A stretch of DNA of 64,000 nucleotides, from positions 16,625 through 80,624 of the forward strand of contig RDYN01000008.1 in assembly GCA_004293365.1 (NCBI GenBank), given 5' to 3'. The position numbers and the translations under genes were made by a program. Below, piece after piece: positions 9,401 to 18,174 of this stretch (positions are counted from its first letter, which is position 1; each line of letters opens with the position of its first letter). The notes under the pieces were generated by a model. The model saw nothing but the letters and a program-made list of their open reading frames with translations, was not told the origin of the DNA and did not search any database. Source of the DNA: Oscillatoriales cyanobacterium. Its GTDB lineage: Bacteria; Cyanobacteriota; Cyanobacteriia; Cyanobacteriales; Microcoleaceae.

Positions 9401-9622
9401 AGATCCCCCTCGCATCCCCCTTAAGAAGGGGGACTTTGAGCCGACTCTTGTCCCCCCTTACTAAGGGGGACTTTGAGCCGACTCTTGTCCCCCCCTTACT
9501 AAGGGGGACTTTGAGCCGACTCTTGTCCCCCATTCAGGGCAGGGGCATCAATCGCGGCTACATAAACCTTACTAAGGGGGACTTTGAGCCGACTCTTGCC
9601 CCCCCCTTACTAAGGGGGGTGC
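9401..9622. repeat. Tandem GGGGGACTTTGAGCCGACTC repeats (about 38 bp period)
   Basis: At least four copies of a unit made of GGGGGACTTTGAGCCGACTC followed by TTGTCCCCCCTTACTAA begin near 9427, 9465, 9503 and 9576. Each unit begins and ends in G and C runs that can pair as CCCCCTTACTAAGGGGG hairpins. A related C-run/G-run hairpin sits at 21,530-21,560. The region from 9229 to 9761 holds no other gene. The array lacks unique spacers and is not CRISPR. Confidence 0.85.
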
Positions 9623-9761
9623 CAGGGAGATCTGACCTTGATAGTCAAACAGCATTCTCTGACTGGGTTTGAAGTTAAGTTGACACCACCAAAGGCACGG
9701 CGCCGTGTCCCTACCTCTACTCGCGAACAAGCGCAAAAGTGCTGTACAAACAACCGTCGCC

Positions 9762-10142
9762 CTAGCCGACAGTAACTTGATTGGTTTCCACCCCAGTTGC
9801 ACCATTAACACCTCTGGCAATTGTCACCAACGTGCTGACAATTTCCTGACTGGGAACCGTACCTTTGAGAACCACCGTACTGCCGTGTTGAGCCACATAA
9901 ACAGTCTCAATGTCCGCCACATCAGGATTTGCATCGAAAGCCTGAGCCACCCGTTTAGCTAAACCGCTTTGATCGTATTCTCCATTCAATCCCATGCGTT
10001 CCGGCGGGATTGTCTGAGTGCTCGCCGCAGCAGGTTGAGCTTGAGCTTGAGATTGAGCTACAGGTGCTTGGTAAGCAGGAGCTTCCACAGTTTCTTGATT
10101 TTCCAGTTTTTCTAAACCAAACAGTCTTTTTAGCCAGCCCAT
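9762..10142 (-). CDS. BON-domain protein
   Basis: This 126-residue protein starts with a short amphipathic segment (MGWLKRLFGLEK). A low-complexity Ala/Gln/Pro linker (about 20-48) leads to a BON domain (about 57-125) with the pattern VAQAFDANPDVADIETVYV, STVVLKGTVPS and GVNGATGVETNQVTV. BON domains bind membranes or other hydrophobic ligands and often occur in osmotic-shock or envelope proteins. There is no cleavable signal peptide. A start with the LysM/BON pattern is not seen, so it is not the usual YgaU type. ATG at 10142 is preceded by GGGAGGAC. Monocistronic. Confidence 0.8.
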   Translation of the reverse strand: MGWLKRLFGLEKLENQETVEAPAYQAPVAQSQAQAQPAAASTQTIPPERMGLNGEYDQSGLAKRVAQAFDANPDVADIETVYVAQHGSTVVLKGTVPSQEIVSTLVTIARGVNGATGVETNQVTVG

Positions 10143-10378
10143 AGAGTTTGTCCTCCCACAAAGTTTTTGTTAATAGACAGTTGGCACAGCGCCGTGCAAT
10201 TCTTATTCTCTATACCGGAAATTGCGATCGCCATCCAGAACGAAGACACCAAGTTGTTACGACCATCAGGCTCGGCCTAAAAACCCGGTCGTTCGAGTTG
10301 TCTGTGCCAGTTATAAATACAATTTAGTCTTCTACAACTTCACCGATCATCTGCCTGGAGACATAAATTCTCCGGTTG

Positions 10379-10939
10379 TCAAACAAATATCTGAGCCGAC
10401 CCTTCCGGCCAATCAAACTTAAAGCCTTCTTCCCCAACTTCTACAATTTTGTTGTACATCGTTCCCGTATCGGGAAAGTTAGGAATCCCGTAACCGGATA
10501 GATAAGTATCCGAAAAATTAGCCACCACGACTGCTCGCGAACCCTCATCGCTCCAGCGGTAGTAAGCGAGCACTTTAGCTTCGATATTTTCGTGGATAAA
10601 TTCAATATTTTCGGTCAAAAGTGCCGGAAAATTTGTCTGCAGTCGAATCAGGTGTTTGTAGTATTCCAACAAATCACGATTCTGCTGATTGTTCAACAAA
10701 GACCATTGCAGTGGATTCGGCTGGTTGGGAGTTTGGCGAGTGGATTGTCCGAACTCTTCGCCCATCCACAGCATCGGTATTCCTACTGCTGTTACTAACA
10801 ACACCGCGGCCAATTTAGCGCGCTTAAAAGCAGCTTCTGGGTCAAGATTTTCACAGCTTGATTCTGCCAGCAAGTGGTTGCGGTAGTGACTGGCTAAATA
10901 ATTAAATAAGAGCGCTTGATGGTACTGAGCCTTGGGCAA
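10379..10939 (-). pseudogene. Truncated GH13 alpha-amylase paralogue (C-terminal third only)
   Basis: The 186 codons align without gaps to the C-terminal third of the GH13 enzyme at 2070-3725: AAFKRAKLAAVLLVTAVGIP against PAFKRAKLGIVLLMTAVGVP, WMGEEFG, and the EGSRAVVVANFS region. The region-IV motif is degraded: NYLSNHD in the intact copy reads NYLASHY here, losing the transition-state Asp. Catalytic regions I-III are absent. The only start is a TTG; the same frame stays open upstream to about 11,030 with weak similarity at best. This is a decayed gene copy, probably not translated. Confidence 0.85.
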
Positions 10940-10949
10940 TTCAGTTAGG

Positions 10950-11220
10950 GGGAAGTAACAATCCGAAAGAGTGGAAATTGCCGCCTGTGGATGATAAAAG
11001 TCCCATCGTTGATGATTTTGCTAATTTGAAAATGTATGCGGGTGTGTTGCCGGATGGAGTTGATATTCTTGTGGCTGTGAATTAGAGGGCGGATAAGAAG
11101 TGTGTTGAGGCTAAAGGTTACAATTGCGGGGATGCTTACGGGCTTTTGAATAATTTTATTTTCTACGGTGTTTTTCGGGTAAATTGGAATATGGTTGCAC
11201 CGAGTGCGGCTGCCAAATAA
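10950..11220 (+). pseudogene. Unidentified coding remnant with in-frame stop
   Basis: A plus-strand frame reads as plausible protein (NPKEWKLPPVDDKSPIVDD, then KMYAGVLPDGVDILVAVN). It meets a TAG at 11,083-11,085 and continues in the same frame (KKCVEAKGYNCGDAYGLL...) to a TAA at 11,218. I do not recognise the family. No start codon or ribosome-binding site is visible, and its 5' end abuts the truncated GH13 copy on the other strand, so this looks like a rearrangement junction. The 396 bp between 11,221 and 11,616 holds nothing else recognisable. Confidence 0.45.
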
Positions 11221-11616
11221 AAGTTATTACTCTTAGGATTTACCCGAAAGAATTGGTTTAAAGCCCAAAACCCCATCGCCCTTGAGAAATTAAAAGAAGA
11301 CTATTCATTACTCCAATCCTCTTCCTTATGATTGTCAAGAGCACTCATCTGTCAAGCGGTCAACTGTCAACTGAATGAAGGATATTAAAGGCTGGGAGCC
11401 AATATTTGGCTAAAAAACCAGGTTTCTCGGCAAGTCTTGTGTTTTTGCAATGACTTACTTATACCAGTAAAGATATAGGCTGGCTGTGCGGGAAGATCGC
11501 ATTCCTAAAAAATGCTTTCACAGAATCGGGATAATCCCGAGTTTTTTTATTTTAGCTCGGGTTTAAATTCAGCCGTATATGCTAAAATTAAGAAAGCAAT
11601 TTTTCAGAGGAAAATT

Positions 11617-12060
11617 ATGCAGTCAACTACCGAAAGCCTCATGGGAAAAGTTACCACAACTCTAGTAATTACGAATCGGTTGGATGAAGGGAAAGCAGAA
11701 GATGGTTTGATTCCTATTGAGCAAGTCAGGTCTGTCACTCTAGAAAATGTTTTGGTGGATACGGGCGCGACAACTTTGTGTTTGCCGAAAGATGTCATTG
11801 CAAGACTGGGTTTGAAAATTCTCAAGCAAGTGGTTGTGGAAACAGCCACTGGCATTAGTGAGGCGAGGATTTTTCAAGATGCTAAAATTTCTCTGTGCGG
11901 GCGCGAAGGCACGTTTGAGTGTCTGGAACTTCCAGAGGGGAAAACTCCGCTTTTAGGCGTGATTCCGATGGAAGCGCTGGGAATTGAAGTGGATTTGAAA
12001 AATCAAAGTTTGAAGGTTTTGCCCGACGGGCCGACGGAAACTTATTTGACGATTCTTTGA
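11617..12060 (+). CDS. Retropepsin-like aspartyl protease family protein
   Basis: The 147-residue protein carries the single-domain aspartyl-protease signature LVDTGATTLCLP (about residues 46-57), followed by flap-like and LLGVIPMEALGIEVD segments typical of retroviral-type aspartic proteases in bacteria. Such proteins work as homodimers with one Asp from each chain; whether this one is an active protease is unknown. ATG 11,617 has CAGAGGA just upstream and is preferred over an in-frame codon at 11,512 that would start inside a low-quality leader. Monocistronic, followed by AGTCAAC heptamers. Confidence 0.75.
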   Translation: MQSTTESLMGKVTTTLVITNRLDEGKAEDGLIPIEQVRSVTLENVLVDTGATTLCLPKDVIARLGLKILKQVVVETATGISEARIFQDAKISLCGREGTFECLELPEGKTPLLGVIPMEALGIEVDLKNQSLKVLPDGPTETYLTIL

Positions 12061-12081
12061 TGTTAATTTCAAGGTCGGGGA

Positions 12082-12110
12082 AGTCAACAGTCAACAGTCA
12101 ACAGTCAACT
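12082..12110. repeat. AGTCAAC heptamer array
   Basis: Four consecutive AGTCAAC units lie in the gap before uvrA. Similar 7-bp arrays with related sequence occur at 19,769, 41,135 and 47,232 in this window. Confidence 0.8.
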
Positions 12111-12199
12111 GTTTAAGATTCTTTGATATTCTTGAGTTTGGATGCCAGCTAGTCCAAAGGCAGCGCTAAGATGGTTAAGCACTGTTTTGCACTACTCTC

Positions 12200-15163
12200 A
12201 TGTCCCAACGCGCCGAAACCTCACACAGCCTGCCAAGTGCATCCCACAACGGACATCATGTGACGACTTCTAACTCCAACAGCCAAAATACGATTCGGAT
12301 TCGCGGTGCGAGACAGCACAACCTTAAGAATATCGATTTGGAACTGCCGCGCGATCGACTGATCGTGTTTACTGGTGTCTCCGGTTCCGGTAAGTCTTCC
12401 CTGGCTTTCGATACAATTTTTGCCGAGGGACAGCGCCGCTACGTTGAGTCTCTCAGCGCTTACGCCCGCCAGTTTTTGGGACAGTTGGACAAACCCGATG
12501 TGGATGCGATCGAGGGGTTGAGTCCGGCTATTTCGATCGACCAAAAGTCAACTTCTCACAACCCGCGATCGACTGTCGGCACTGTTACAGAAATTTACGA
12601 TTATCTCAGATTGCTGTACGGCAGAGCTGGCGAACCGCACTGTCCGATTTGCGATCGCTGCATTGCGCCGCAGACAATTGATGAAATGTGCGATCGAGTC
12701 ATGGCTCTTCCCGACGGCACTCGCTTTCACCTTCTGGCGCCAGTTGTGCGCGGAAAAAAAGGCACTCACCGCAAATTATTGTCGAGTTTAGCTTCCGAAG
12801 GATTTATTCGCGTCAAAGTTAACGGAGAAATTTTAGAACTGTCGGAAAATATCGAATTAGATAAAAATCATATCCACAATATCGAGATAGTTGTCGATCG
12901 GTTAGTTAAAAAACCGGGTTTAGAAGAGCGTTTAGTTGATTCTCTGGCAACTTGTTTGCGGCATTCAGAAGGAATTGCGATAATTGAAGAGTTACCGACT
13001 GACGAAAATTCTGAACCAAATGGGCCGATCGTATTTTCCGAGAATTTTGCTTGTCCCGAACACGGCGCAGTGATGGAAGAACTTTCGCCCCGGTTGTTTT
13101 CGTTTAATTCGCCCTACGGCGCGTGCCCAAACTGCCACGGTTTGGGGAGTTTGCGGACTTTTGCGCCGGAGTTGGTAATTCCTGACGAGAAAGCACCTCT
13201 TTATTGTGCGATCGCCCCTTGGTCAGACAAAGACAATTCCTATTATCTCTCTTTGCTGTGCAGCGTTGCTGATGCTTGCGGATTTGCGATCGACACTCCG
13301 TGGTTCCGCTTGAGGCCCGAACACCAGCGGGTGATTTTGTACGGGAATGAGTCAAAACAAACCGCAGAAAGCAAAAAGCGAGACAGCAACACGAGTGATT
13401 TGAGGAGAGATTTTAAGGGTGTAATTTCCATGTTGCAGCGCCAGTACGACGATACTGGTTCCGATCTGATCAAACAGAAACTGGAACAGTATCGAGTCGA
13501 TCGCTCTTGCGACGTTTGTCGCGGCAAACGTTTGAAGCCCGAAGCGCTGTCGGTGCGGTTGGGACAATACGGAATTGTCGATTTGACGGGGATTTCGATT
13601 CGCGAATGCCGGGAACGAGTCAATAATTTGGGATTGAGCGATCGGCAATTTCAAATATCCGATTTAGCCCTCAGAGAAATCAAAGCAAGATTGCAATTTT
13701 TGCTTGATGTCGGATTAGATTACCTGACATTAGACCGTGCAGCCATGACACTTTCCGGCGGAGAAGCCCAGCGAATTCGCCTCGCCACTCAAATCGGTTC
13801 TGGTTTAACCGGCGTCCTCTACGTTTTAGACGAACCGAGCATCGGACTGCACCAAAGAGACAACTTTCGCCTGCTGCAAACCTTAACAAAATTGCGCGAT
13901 TTAGGCAATACTTTAATTGTCGTAGAACACGATGAAGAAACCATGCGCGCCGCCGATCACATTGTCGATATCGGCCCCGGCGCAGGCGTTCACGGCGGCA
14001 AAATCATCTCGCAAGGAAGTTTAGAAAACTTGCTAGCGGCCGAAGAATCTTTGACTGGTGCTTATCTGTCGGGAAAACGAGTAATTGAAACCCCCAATGA
14101 AAGGAGAAAAGGCAACGGCAAAGCTCTCTCGATCAAAAATGCGAGTCGCAACAATTTAAAAAACATCGATGTGGAAATTCCGCTCGGAAAACTTGTCTGC
14201 GTGACAGGCGTTTCCGGTTCCGGAAAATCTACTTTAATCAATGAATTGCTGTATCCGTCTTTGCAACATTATCTGACAAAAAAAGTTCCTTTACCGCCCG
14301 ATATGGAAGCGCTCAAAACCAAAGGAGAACGCTCTCTAGATGATGTGGTTGATAAGGTAATTGTCATCGATCAATCTCCCATCGGCCGCACTCCGCGTTC
14401 CAATCCCGCTACTTACACGGGAGTCTTTGATGTGATTCGAGATTTGTTTTGCGAAACCGTTGAAGCGAAGGCAAGAGGTTACAAAGCGGGGCAGTTTTCT
14501 TTTAACGTCAAAGGCGGAAGGTGCGAAGCTTGCGGCGGCCAAGGGGTGAACGTGATTTCGATGAATTTTCTGCCGGATGTTTACGTGCAGTGCGAGGTTT
14601 GTAAAGGTGCGCGGTACAACCGGGAAACGCTGCAAGTGAAGTATAAAGGCAAGTCAATTTCTGATGTTTTGAACATGACTGTGGAGGAAGCTTTGGAGAT
14701 GTTTAAAAATATTCCCAGGGCGGGCGCCAGATTGCAAACTTTGGTTGATGTGGGTTTGGGTTACATTCAGTTGGGACAGCCTGCACCGACGCTTTCTGGA
14801 GGCGAAGCACAGCGGGTGAAGTTAGCAACCGAACTGTCGCGCCGCGCTACAGGGAAGACGCTTTATTTGATTGATGAACCGACGACTGGTTTGTCGTTTT
14901 ATGACGTTCACCACTTGTTAAATGTGCTGCAAAGATTGGTGGATAAGGGTAATTCAATTTTGGTCATCGAACACAATTTGGACGTGATTCGGTGCTGCGA
15001 TTGGGCGATCGATTTGGGCCCGGAAGGGGGAGATAAGGGAGGCGAAATTATTGTGGCGGGGACGCCGGAGGATGTGGCGGCAAATCCGAGGTCTTATACT
15101 GGGAAGTATTTGCAAACTGTTTTGCAGCAGCATCCATTAGGGAGTGCTGTAGCTGTTAGTTAA
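12200..15163 (+). CDS. uvrA: Excinuclease ABC subunit A
   Basis: This 987-residue UvrA is the damage-sensing ATPase of nucleotide excision repair; it loads UvrB on lesions. It has two ABC modules. Walker A is GVSGSGKSS near residue 60 and again GVSGSGKST near 675. [14 protein letters not shown] and [14 protein letters not shown] signatures each occur once, and zinc-binding Cys clusters are visible ([22 protein letters not shown] with CEVCKGA). The full length matches the family. ATG at 12,200 lacks an obvious Shine-Dalgarno, as is common in cyanobacteria. It stands alone, without uvrB or uvrC nearby. A 40-residue Ser/Asn/His-rich N-terminal extension precedes the first module. Confidence 0.97.
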   Translation: MSQRAETSHSLPSASHNGHHVTTSNSNSQNTIRIRGARQHNLKNIDLELPRDRLIVFTGVSGSGKSSLAFDTIFAEGQRRYVESLSAYARQFLGQLDKPDVDAIEGLSPAISIDQKSTSHNPRSTVGTVTEIYDYLRLLYGRAGEPHCPICDRCIAPQTIDEMCDRVMALPDGTRFHLLAPVVRGKKGTHRKLLSSLASEGFIRVKVNGEILELSENIELDKNHIHNIEIVVDRLVKKPGLEERLVDSLATCLRHSEGIAIIEELPTDENSEPNGPIVFSENFACPEHGAVMEELSPRLFSFNSPYGACPNCHGLGSLRTFAPELVIPDEKAPLYCAIAPWSDKDNSYYLSLLCSVADACGFAIDTPWFRLRPEHQRVILYGNESKQTAESKKRDSNTSDLRRDFKGVISMLQRQYDDTGSDLIKQKLEQYRVDRSCDVCRGKRLKPEALSVRLGQYGIVDLTGISIRECRERVNNLGLSDRQFQISDLALREIKARLQFLLDVGLDYLTLDRAAMTLSGGEAQRIRLATQIGSGLTGVLYVLDEPSIGLHQRDNFRLLQTLTKLRDLGNTLIVVEHDEETMRAADHIVDIGPGAGVHGGKIISQGSLENLLAAEESLTGAYLSGKRVIETPNERRKGNGKALSIKNASRNNLKNIDVEIPLGKLVCVTGVSGSGKSTLINELLYPSLQHYLTKKVPLPPDMEALKTKGERSLDDVVDKVIVIDQSPIGRTPRSNPATYTGVFDVIRDLFCETVEAKARGYKAGQFSFNVKGGRCEACGGQGVNVISMNFLPDVYVQCEVCKGARYNRETLQVKYKGKSISDVLNMTVEEALEMFKNIPRAGARLQTLVDVGLGYIQLGQPAPTLSGGEAQRVKLATELSRRATGKTLYLIDEPTTGLSFYDVHHLLNVLQRLVDKGNSILVIEHNLDVIRCCDWAIDLGPEGGDKGGEIIVAGTPEDVAANPRSYTGKYLQTVLQQHPLGSAVAVS

Positions 15164-15166
15164 CTG

Positions 15167-15227
15167 GTTCGTAGTGAGGACTTTAGTCCGCATCAAAATC
15201 AGAGGACTACAGTCCTCACTACAAACT
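15167..15227. repeat. TAGTGAGGACTTTAGTCC-family inverted repeat
   Basis: One copy of the dispersed hairpin described at 3743 lies 4 bases after the uvrA stop, with arms GTAGTGAGGACTTTAGTCC and GGACTACAGTCCTCACTAC. It could fold in the uvrA 3' end and act as a terminator or RNA-stabilising hairpin. Confidence 0.8.
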
Positions 15228-15296
15228 GATTAATATGTATAGCAATTAGATCGTAGGGTGTGGATCGATTTTTAATCTCTAGCATTCAATCGCAAA

Positions 15297-15414
15297 GGGA
15301 GCATCTCAGTTTTGCATTTATTATAGTGCTGTCCCCGCTCGCGAGCTGTACAATACTCGCGAGCGGGGACAGCACTCAAAGAAAAAATGCTTTTTAAAAA
15401 AATGAGATGCTCCC
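15297..15414. mobile_element. 118-bp non-autonomous palindromic element (MITE) with 8-bp target duplication
   Basis: The element starts with GGGAGCATCTCA and ends with TGAGATGCTCCC. It contains a perfect inner inverted repeat at 15,325-15,376 (arms AGTGCTGTCCCCGCTCGCGA, plus one more base) around a 10-base loop. It is flanked on both sides by ATCGCAAA (15,289-15,296 and 15,415-15,422), an 8-bp target-site duplication. It encodes nothing. A transposase recognising the same termini should exist elsewhere in the genome; none lies in this window. Confidence 0.85.
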
Positions 15415-15513
15415 ATCGCAAATCTCCTGGCGACGCACCTTACACATGAGTGGAGAAAGCAATCCCCCAAATCATTGTCTAGGGCGACTTTTGCTCTCAT
15501 GGTATAAGTTAGC

Positions 15514-16026
15514 CTAATTCAAATACTGAATATTTTCCGGTACCGAACTAAAAAATTTCCATTCTCCATTAGATTTGCGTAACGTATGTAATATTATCAT
15601 CTTATTATCTCTGAAAGGTGGGCCCTCAATCTTTGTGGTTGTTTGTTCGATTCTTACTTTGGCTTCGTTTCCTGAAATTCCCAAGATTTCAATTTTTGTG
15701 GGTTCGTACTTTAAATTTCTTTTGAAGACTTCTGAAATTGTACTTTTTGTTGGTTGAAAACCAGGAGAGTTTGGATCTACTGTCGCCATATAGGCTTCGG
15801 GATTTCTTTCATTCAAAGCTTTGAACTGCCGATCAATTAATAATTTGATTGCTGCTTGCTCGCTGCTGTTATCAGCTATAATTTCTGTTGAGGTTATGAG
15901 TCTGGGTGGAGTTAATTGATTGTTGCTTAATTTCGAGTCAATGTTGCTGGTATAACTGCTAAGGAATAACCCTAAGATAAAGGTAGGCAATGCTTTGTTT
16001 AAAACTTTAACATTCAAAAGTGACAT
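15514..16026 (-). CDS. Secreted NTF2-like (SnoaL/DUF4440-type) protein
   Basis: The protein has 170 residues. It starts with a positively charged then hydrophobic stretch (LPTFILGLFLSSYTS), a likely signal peptide or membrane anchor. The remaining about 110 residues have the spacing of NTF2-like folds: an AAIKLLIDRQFKALNERNPEAYMATVD helix pair, then alternating strands ending GEWKFFSSVPENIQYL. The family includes enzymes and ligand-binding proteins, and no catalytic residue can be assigned here. ATG at 16,026. It is followed on the same strand by no close gene, so it appears monocistronic. Confidence 0.6.
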   Translation of the reverse strand: MSLLNVKVLNKALPTFILGLFLSSYTSNIDSKLSNNQLTPPRLITSTEIIADNSSEQAAIKLLIDRQFKALNERNPEAYMATVDPNSPGFQPTKSTISEVFKRNLKYEPTKIEILGISGNEAKVRIEQTTTKIEGPPFRDNKMIILHTLRKSNGEWKFFSSVPENIQYLN

Positions 16027-16095
16027 GGCAAATATAACCTATGAATTTCTTGTTCTACGGTAGCATCTACAGCATCTCATGTCAATTTTAATTAG

Positions 16096-16590
16096 TTAAC
16101 TATCTTGAATTGTGGGAGACATTGCCATATTTTGTGCTTTTTTTTGCATGAATTCAATGTCCGATCGCAACCAAGTGCGCGGCCCGCTGCACTGATGAGC
16201 AATTAACAGCCCCCACAGTCCTTTTTTGGTTAAAATTGGCACGGCTAAATTGGCGCGCACCTTCATGCTACGCAGAAACAGTCGGTGACATTGATGAATT
16301 GGTTCTGTTTCAATATCTGCAATTGCTCTGACTCTGCCACCTGCGTACAAAGCAGCGTATTCGTCGTTAAAACACTCGTCTGGGCCAGTGGAACCTAAGA
16401 TTGACAGTTCGATCGCACTTAGCATCTCACAAGTCACTCGACCTTGCCACTGCCTGTAAAAATAATACAGTACCGCGCGATCGCTCTGCAACACTTCTCG
16501 AATGTCGTACAGGGATTTTTCTACTAATGCGTCGCGCTTGAGAGTATCTGTCAAGCGGTTAACAATGTGTTGCAGGCGATCGCCAGACAT
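16096..16590 (-). CDS. Stand-alone DXCF-type cyanobacteriochrome GAF protein
   Basis: This 164-residue protein is one GAF domain and nothing else. It has the cyanobacteriochrome signature set: a DXCF motif (D71-E-C73-F74), the GGRVRAIADI strand (84-93), the bilin-attachment pair C101-H102 followed by RLFLRSMKVRANLAVPI, and GLWGLLIAHQCSGPRTW. In characterised DXCF proteins the first Cys forms a second bond to the bilin and shifts absorption to blue. No kinase, GGDEF or methyl-accepting domain is attached, so signalling would need a partner protein. ATG at 16,590 follows a weak AGGAGT-like site. Confidence 0.82.
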   Translation of the reverse strand: MSGDRLQHIVNRLTDTLKRDALVEKSLYDIREVLQSDRAVLYYFYRQWQGRVTCEMLSAIELSILGSTGPDECFNDEYAALYAGGRVRAIADIETEPIHQCHRLFLRSMKVRANLAVPILTKKGLWGLLIAHQCSGPRTWLRSDIEFMQKKAQNMAMSPTIQDS

Positions 16591-16698
16591 GGTACAGACT
16601 CCTTATGTTCCTAATTTTGACTGATATCTGTCTTAAGTTTAGCTCTATTAAAGGTAGCAACTGCTAGGATAACTTTACAGCTAGAGGAAGCGTCAAAT

Positions 16699-17571
16699 AT
16701 GTCTGTGCTAGAAGCTGCTTGGAAACACGAATTTATCGCTACAAACGGCATCAAACTGCACTGTGTCACTGAAGGATCGGGGCCGCTGATGCTGATGCTG
16801 CACGGATTTCCTGAATTTTGGTATTCTTGGCGGCATCAAATCCCGGAATTTGCATCAGATTATAAAGTCGTCGCTGTGGATCTCAGGGGCTACAACGACA
16901 GCGACAAACCTAAAAATAAATCTGCTTACGTGATGGCAGAATTTGTCCAAGATGTCAAGGGAATTATTCAAGGTTTGGGATACGAAAGCTGCGTTTTAGT
17001 TAGCCACGACTGGGGAGGCGCGATCGCCTGGAGTTTTGCCTATGCTTATCCCGAAATGGTGGATAAATTAATTGTGATGAATCTACCGCATCCGGCAAAA
17101 TTTGCGGAAGGTTTACGCACTCGCCAACAATTGCTCAAAAGCTGGTACATTTTTTTGTTTCAGTTGCCTTTTTTGCCGGAATTTTTAATTAAATTGGGCG
17201 ACTATCGGGCGATCGATCGCGCTTTGCAAGGCATGGCAGTTGACAAAAGTACCTTTACCCCGTCCGATATCCAAGCTTACAAAGATGCGGCTGCGAAACC
17301 GGGGGCTCTGACTGCTACTATCAATTATTACCGCAATATTGCTCGCGGATTTGTCGATCGCCCGCACAGACAAATCCTGGAAGTTCCAACGCTGATGATT
17401 TGGGGCGAAAACGATCGCGCCCTCGGCAAAGAGTTAAGTTACGGAACCGCAGATTACGTGCGGGATTTTCAGATTCAATACATTCCCAATTGCAGCCACT
17501 GGGTGCACCAGGAACAGCCGCAGTTAGTGAATCGGTACATGAGAGATTTTTTGGCAAGCAAAGCTGTTTGA
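16699..17571 (+). CDS. Alpha/beta hydrolase, epoxide-hydrolase/haloacid-dehalogenase-like
   Basis: The 290-residue hydrolase has the HGFPEFWYSWRHQIP oxyanion-loop segment typical of epoxide hydrolases and fluoroacetate dehalogenases. The nucleophile elbow is VSHDWGGAIAW, with Asp as nucleophile rather than Ser. An acidic residue lies in WGENDRAL and the catalytic His is in CSHWVHQEQP near the C terminus. The Asp nucleophile points to ester-intermediate hydrolysis of epoxides or C-halogen bonds; the substrate is unknown. ATG 16,699 has AGAGGAAG upstream. It stands alone and converges on the HLIP gene across a hairpin. Confidence 0.85.
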   Translation: MSVLEAAWKHEFIATNGIKLHCVTEGSGPLMLMLHGFPEFWYSWRHQIPEFASDYKVVAVDLRGYNDSDKPKNKSAYVMAEFVQDVKGIIQGLGYESCVLVSHDWGGAIAWSFAYAYPEMVDKLIVMNLPHPAKFAEGLRTRQQLLKSWYIFLFQLPFLPEFLIKLGDYRAIDRALQGMAVDKSTFTPSDIQAYKDAAAKPGALTATINYYRNIARGFVDRPHRQILEVPTLMIWGENDRALGKELSYGTADYVRDFQIQYIPNCSHWVHQEQPQLVNRYMRDFLASKAV

Positions 17572-17631
17572 GCTGATATGCAGTTTGATTCGCTACAAGC
17601 CGCGATAGCAAACATATTTTAAACAAAAAAA

Positions 17632-17677
17632 ATGGTTTGCAATTAGGACTAAATTCCTGACTGCAAACATTTTTTAT
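17632..17677. terminator. Hairpin with T run between converging genes
   Basis: TGGTTTGCAATTAGGA pairs with TTCCTGACTGCAAACA with a few mismatches and is followed by TTTTTTATT. It lies between the converging hydrolase and HLIP genes and could end both transcripts. Its core resembles the dispersed GGACT hairpin family. Confidence 0.55.
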
Positions 17678-17725
17678 TATAAGCTATTCAACGAAGATTG
17701 TATTAAATCTATGTAACCGATCGCC

Positions 17726-17944
17726 TTAGCCTAAAGCATCTTTGAGGAAGCTGAGTAAGCTTTGTCCGGTTAAAATTTCTGTCGCCAGCAGGGAAACAAA
17801 GCCAATCATCGCAAAACGTCCGTTAACCTTCTCGGCGTACTTGGTAAATCCGGTGCTGACTGTGCTGTCCACATACATCTTAGGCTCGACTGCGAAGTTG
17901 TTCAGCAGGCCTTGGTTATCAATCATCAGTTTAGGTGAGTTCAT
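17726..17944 (-). CDS. hli: High-light-inducible protein (CAB/ELIP/HLIP family)
   Basis: This 72-residue protein carries one chlorophyll-binding helix with the motif EKVNGRFAMIGFVSLLATEILTG (seen at about 39-61), where the ENGR-like Glu, Asn and Arg form the chlorophyll/helix-pair site. The first 35 residues are a soluble tail. HLIPs dimerise in the thylakoid membrane, bind chlorophyll and carotenoid and dissipate excess light energy around photosystem II assembly. ATG at 17,944. It is monocistronic, with its promoter in the gap that also precedes the zinc island. Confidence 0.92.
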   Translation of the reverse strand: MNSPKLMIDNQGLLNNFAVEPKMYVDSTVSTGFTKYAEKVNGRFAMIGFVSLLATEILTGQSLLSFLKDALG

Positions 17945-18151
17945 TTGTTTTTCTTTTGTTGCTTTATGTTAATTAATGTAACAGAGTGTTAAGTAATGTC
18001 AAGGTGATATAACGCACACAACTCTGTGATTCTTGTCACATACTTTTGTCTTTAGATAAAAATGTAAAATTTAAAGTCGTACAACCTTTGCTGCGCGGGC
18101 ATTGTGCCAGATCGCAAAATTAAATTTAAATGTATAACAGTTTACTTGCGC

Positions 18152-18166
18152 TGATAACGATTATCA
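18152..18166. promoter_or_regulatory. Zur/Fur-type operator TGATAACGATTATCA
   Basis: TGATAACGATTATCA fits the 7-1-7 dyad TGATAAT-N-ATTATCA bound by cyanobacterial Zur. With its right flank it also scores 16 of 19 against the classical Fur box. It ends 8 bases before the ATG at 18,175, so binding would cover the 5' untranslated region of the COG0523-like gene. The zinc-related neighbours favour Zur over Fur. Confidence 0.7.
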
Positions 18167-18174
18167 TTATATTT

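Noticed and set aside
9401..9622. Possible CRISPR array
   Set aside because: The repeats are directly adjacent with no unique spacers of constant length, and no cas gene is in the window.
9436..9672. Open frame of 78 codons on the plus strand
   Set aside because: It translates the tandem repeat (TKGDFEPTL... units) and has no independent coding features.
18130..18174. Upstream ATG extending the COG0523-like protein by 15 codons
   Set aside because: The extension would be encoded by the operator palindrome and is a hydrophobic unconserved leader; ATG 18,175 directly precedes the P-loop region.
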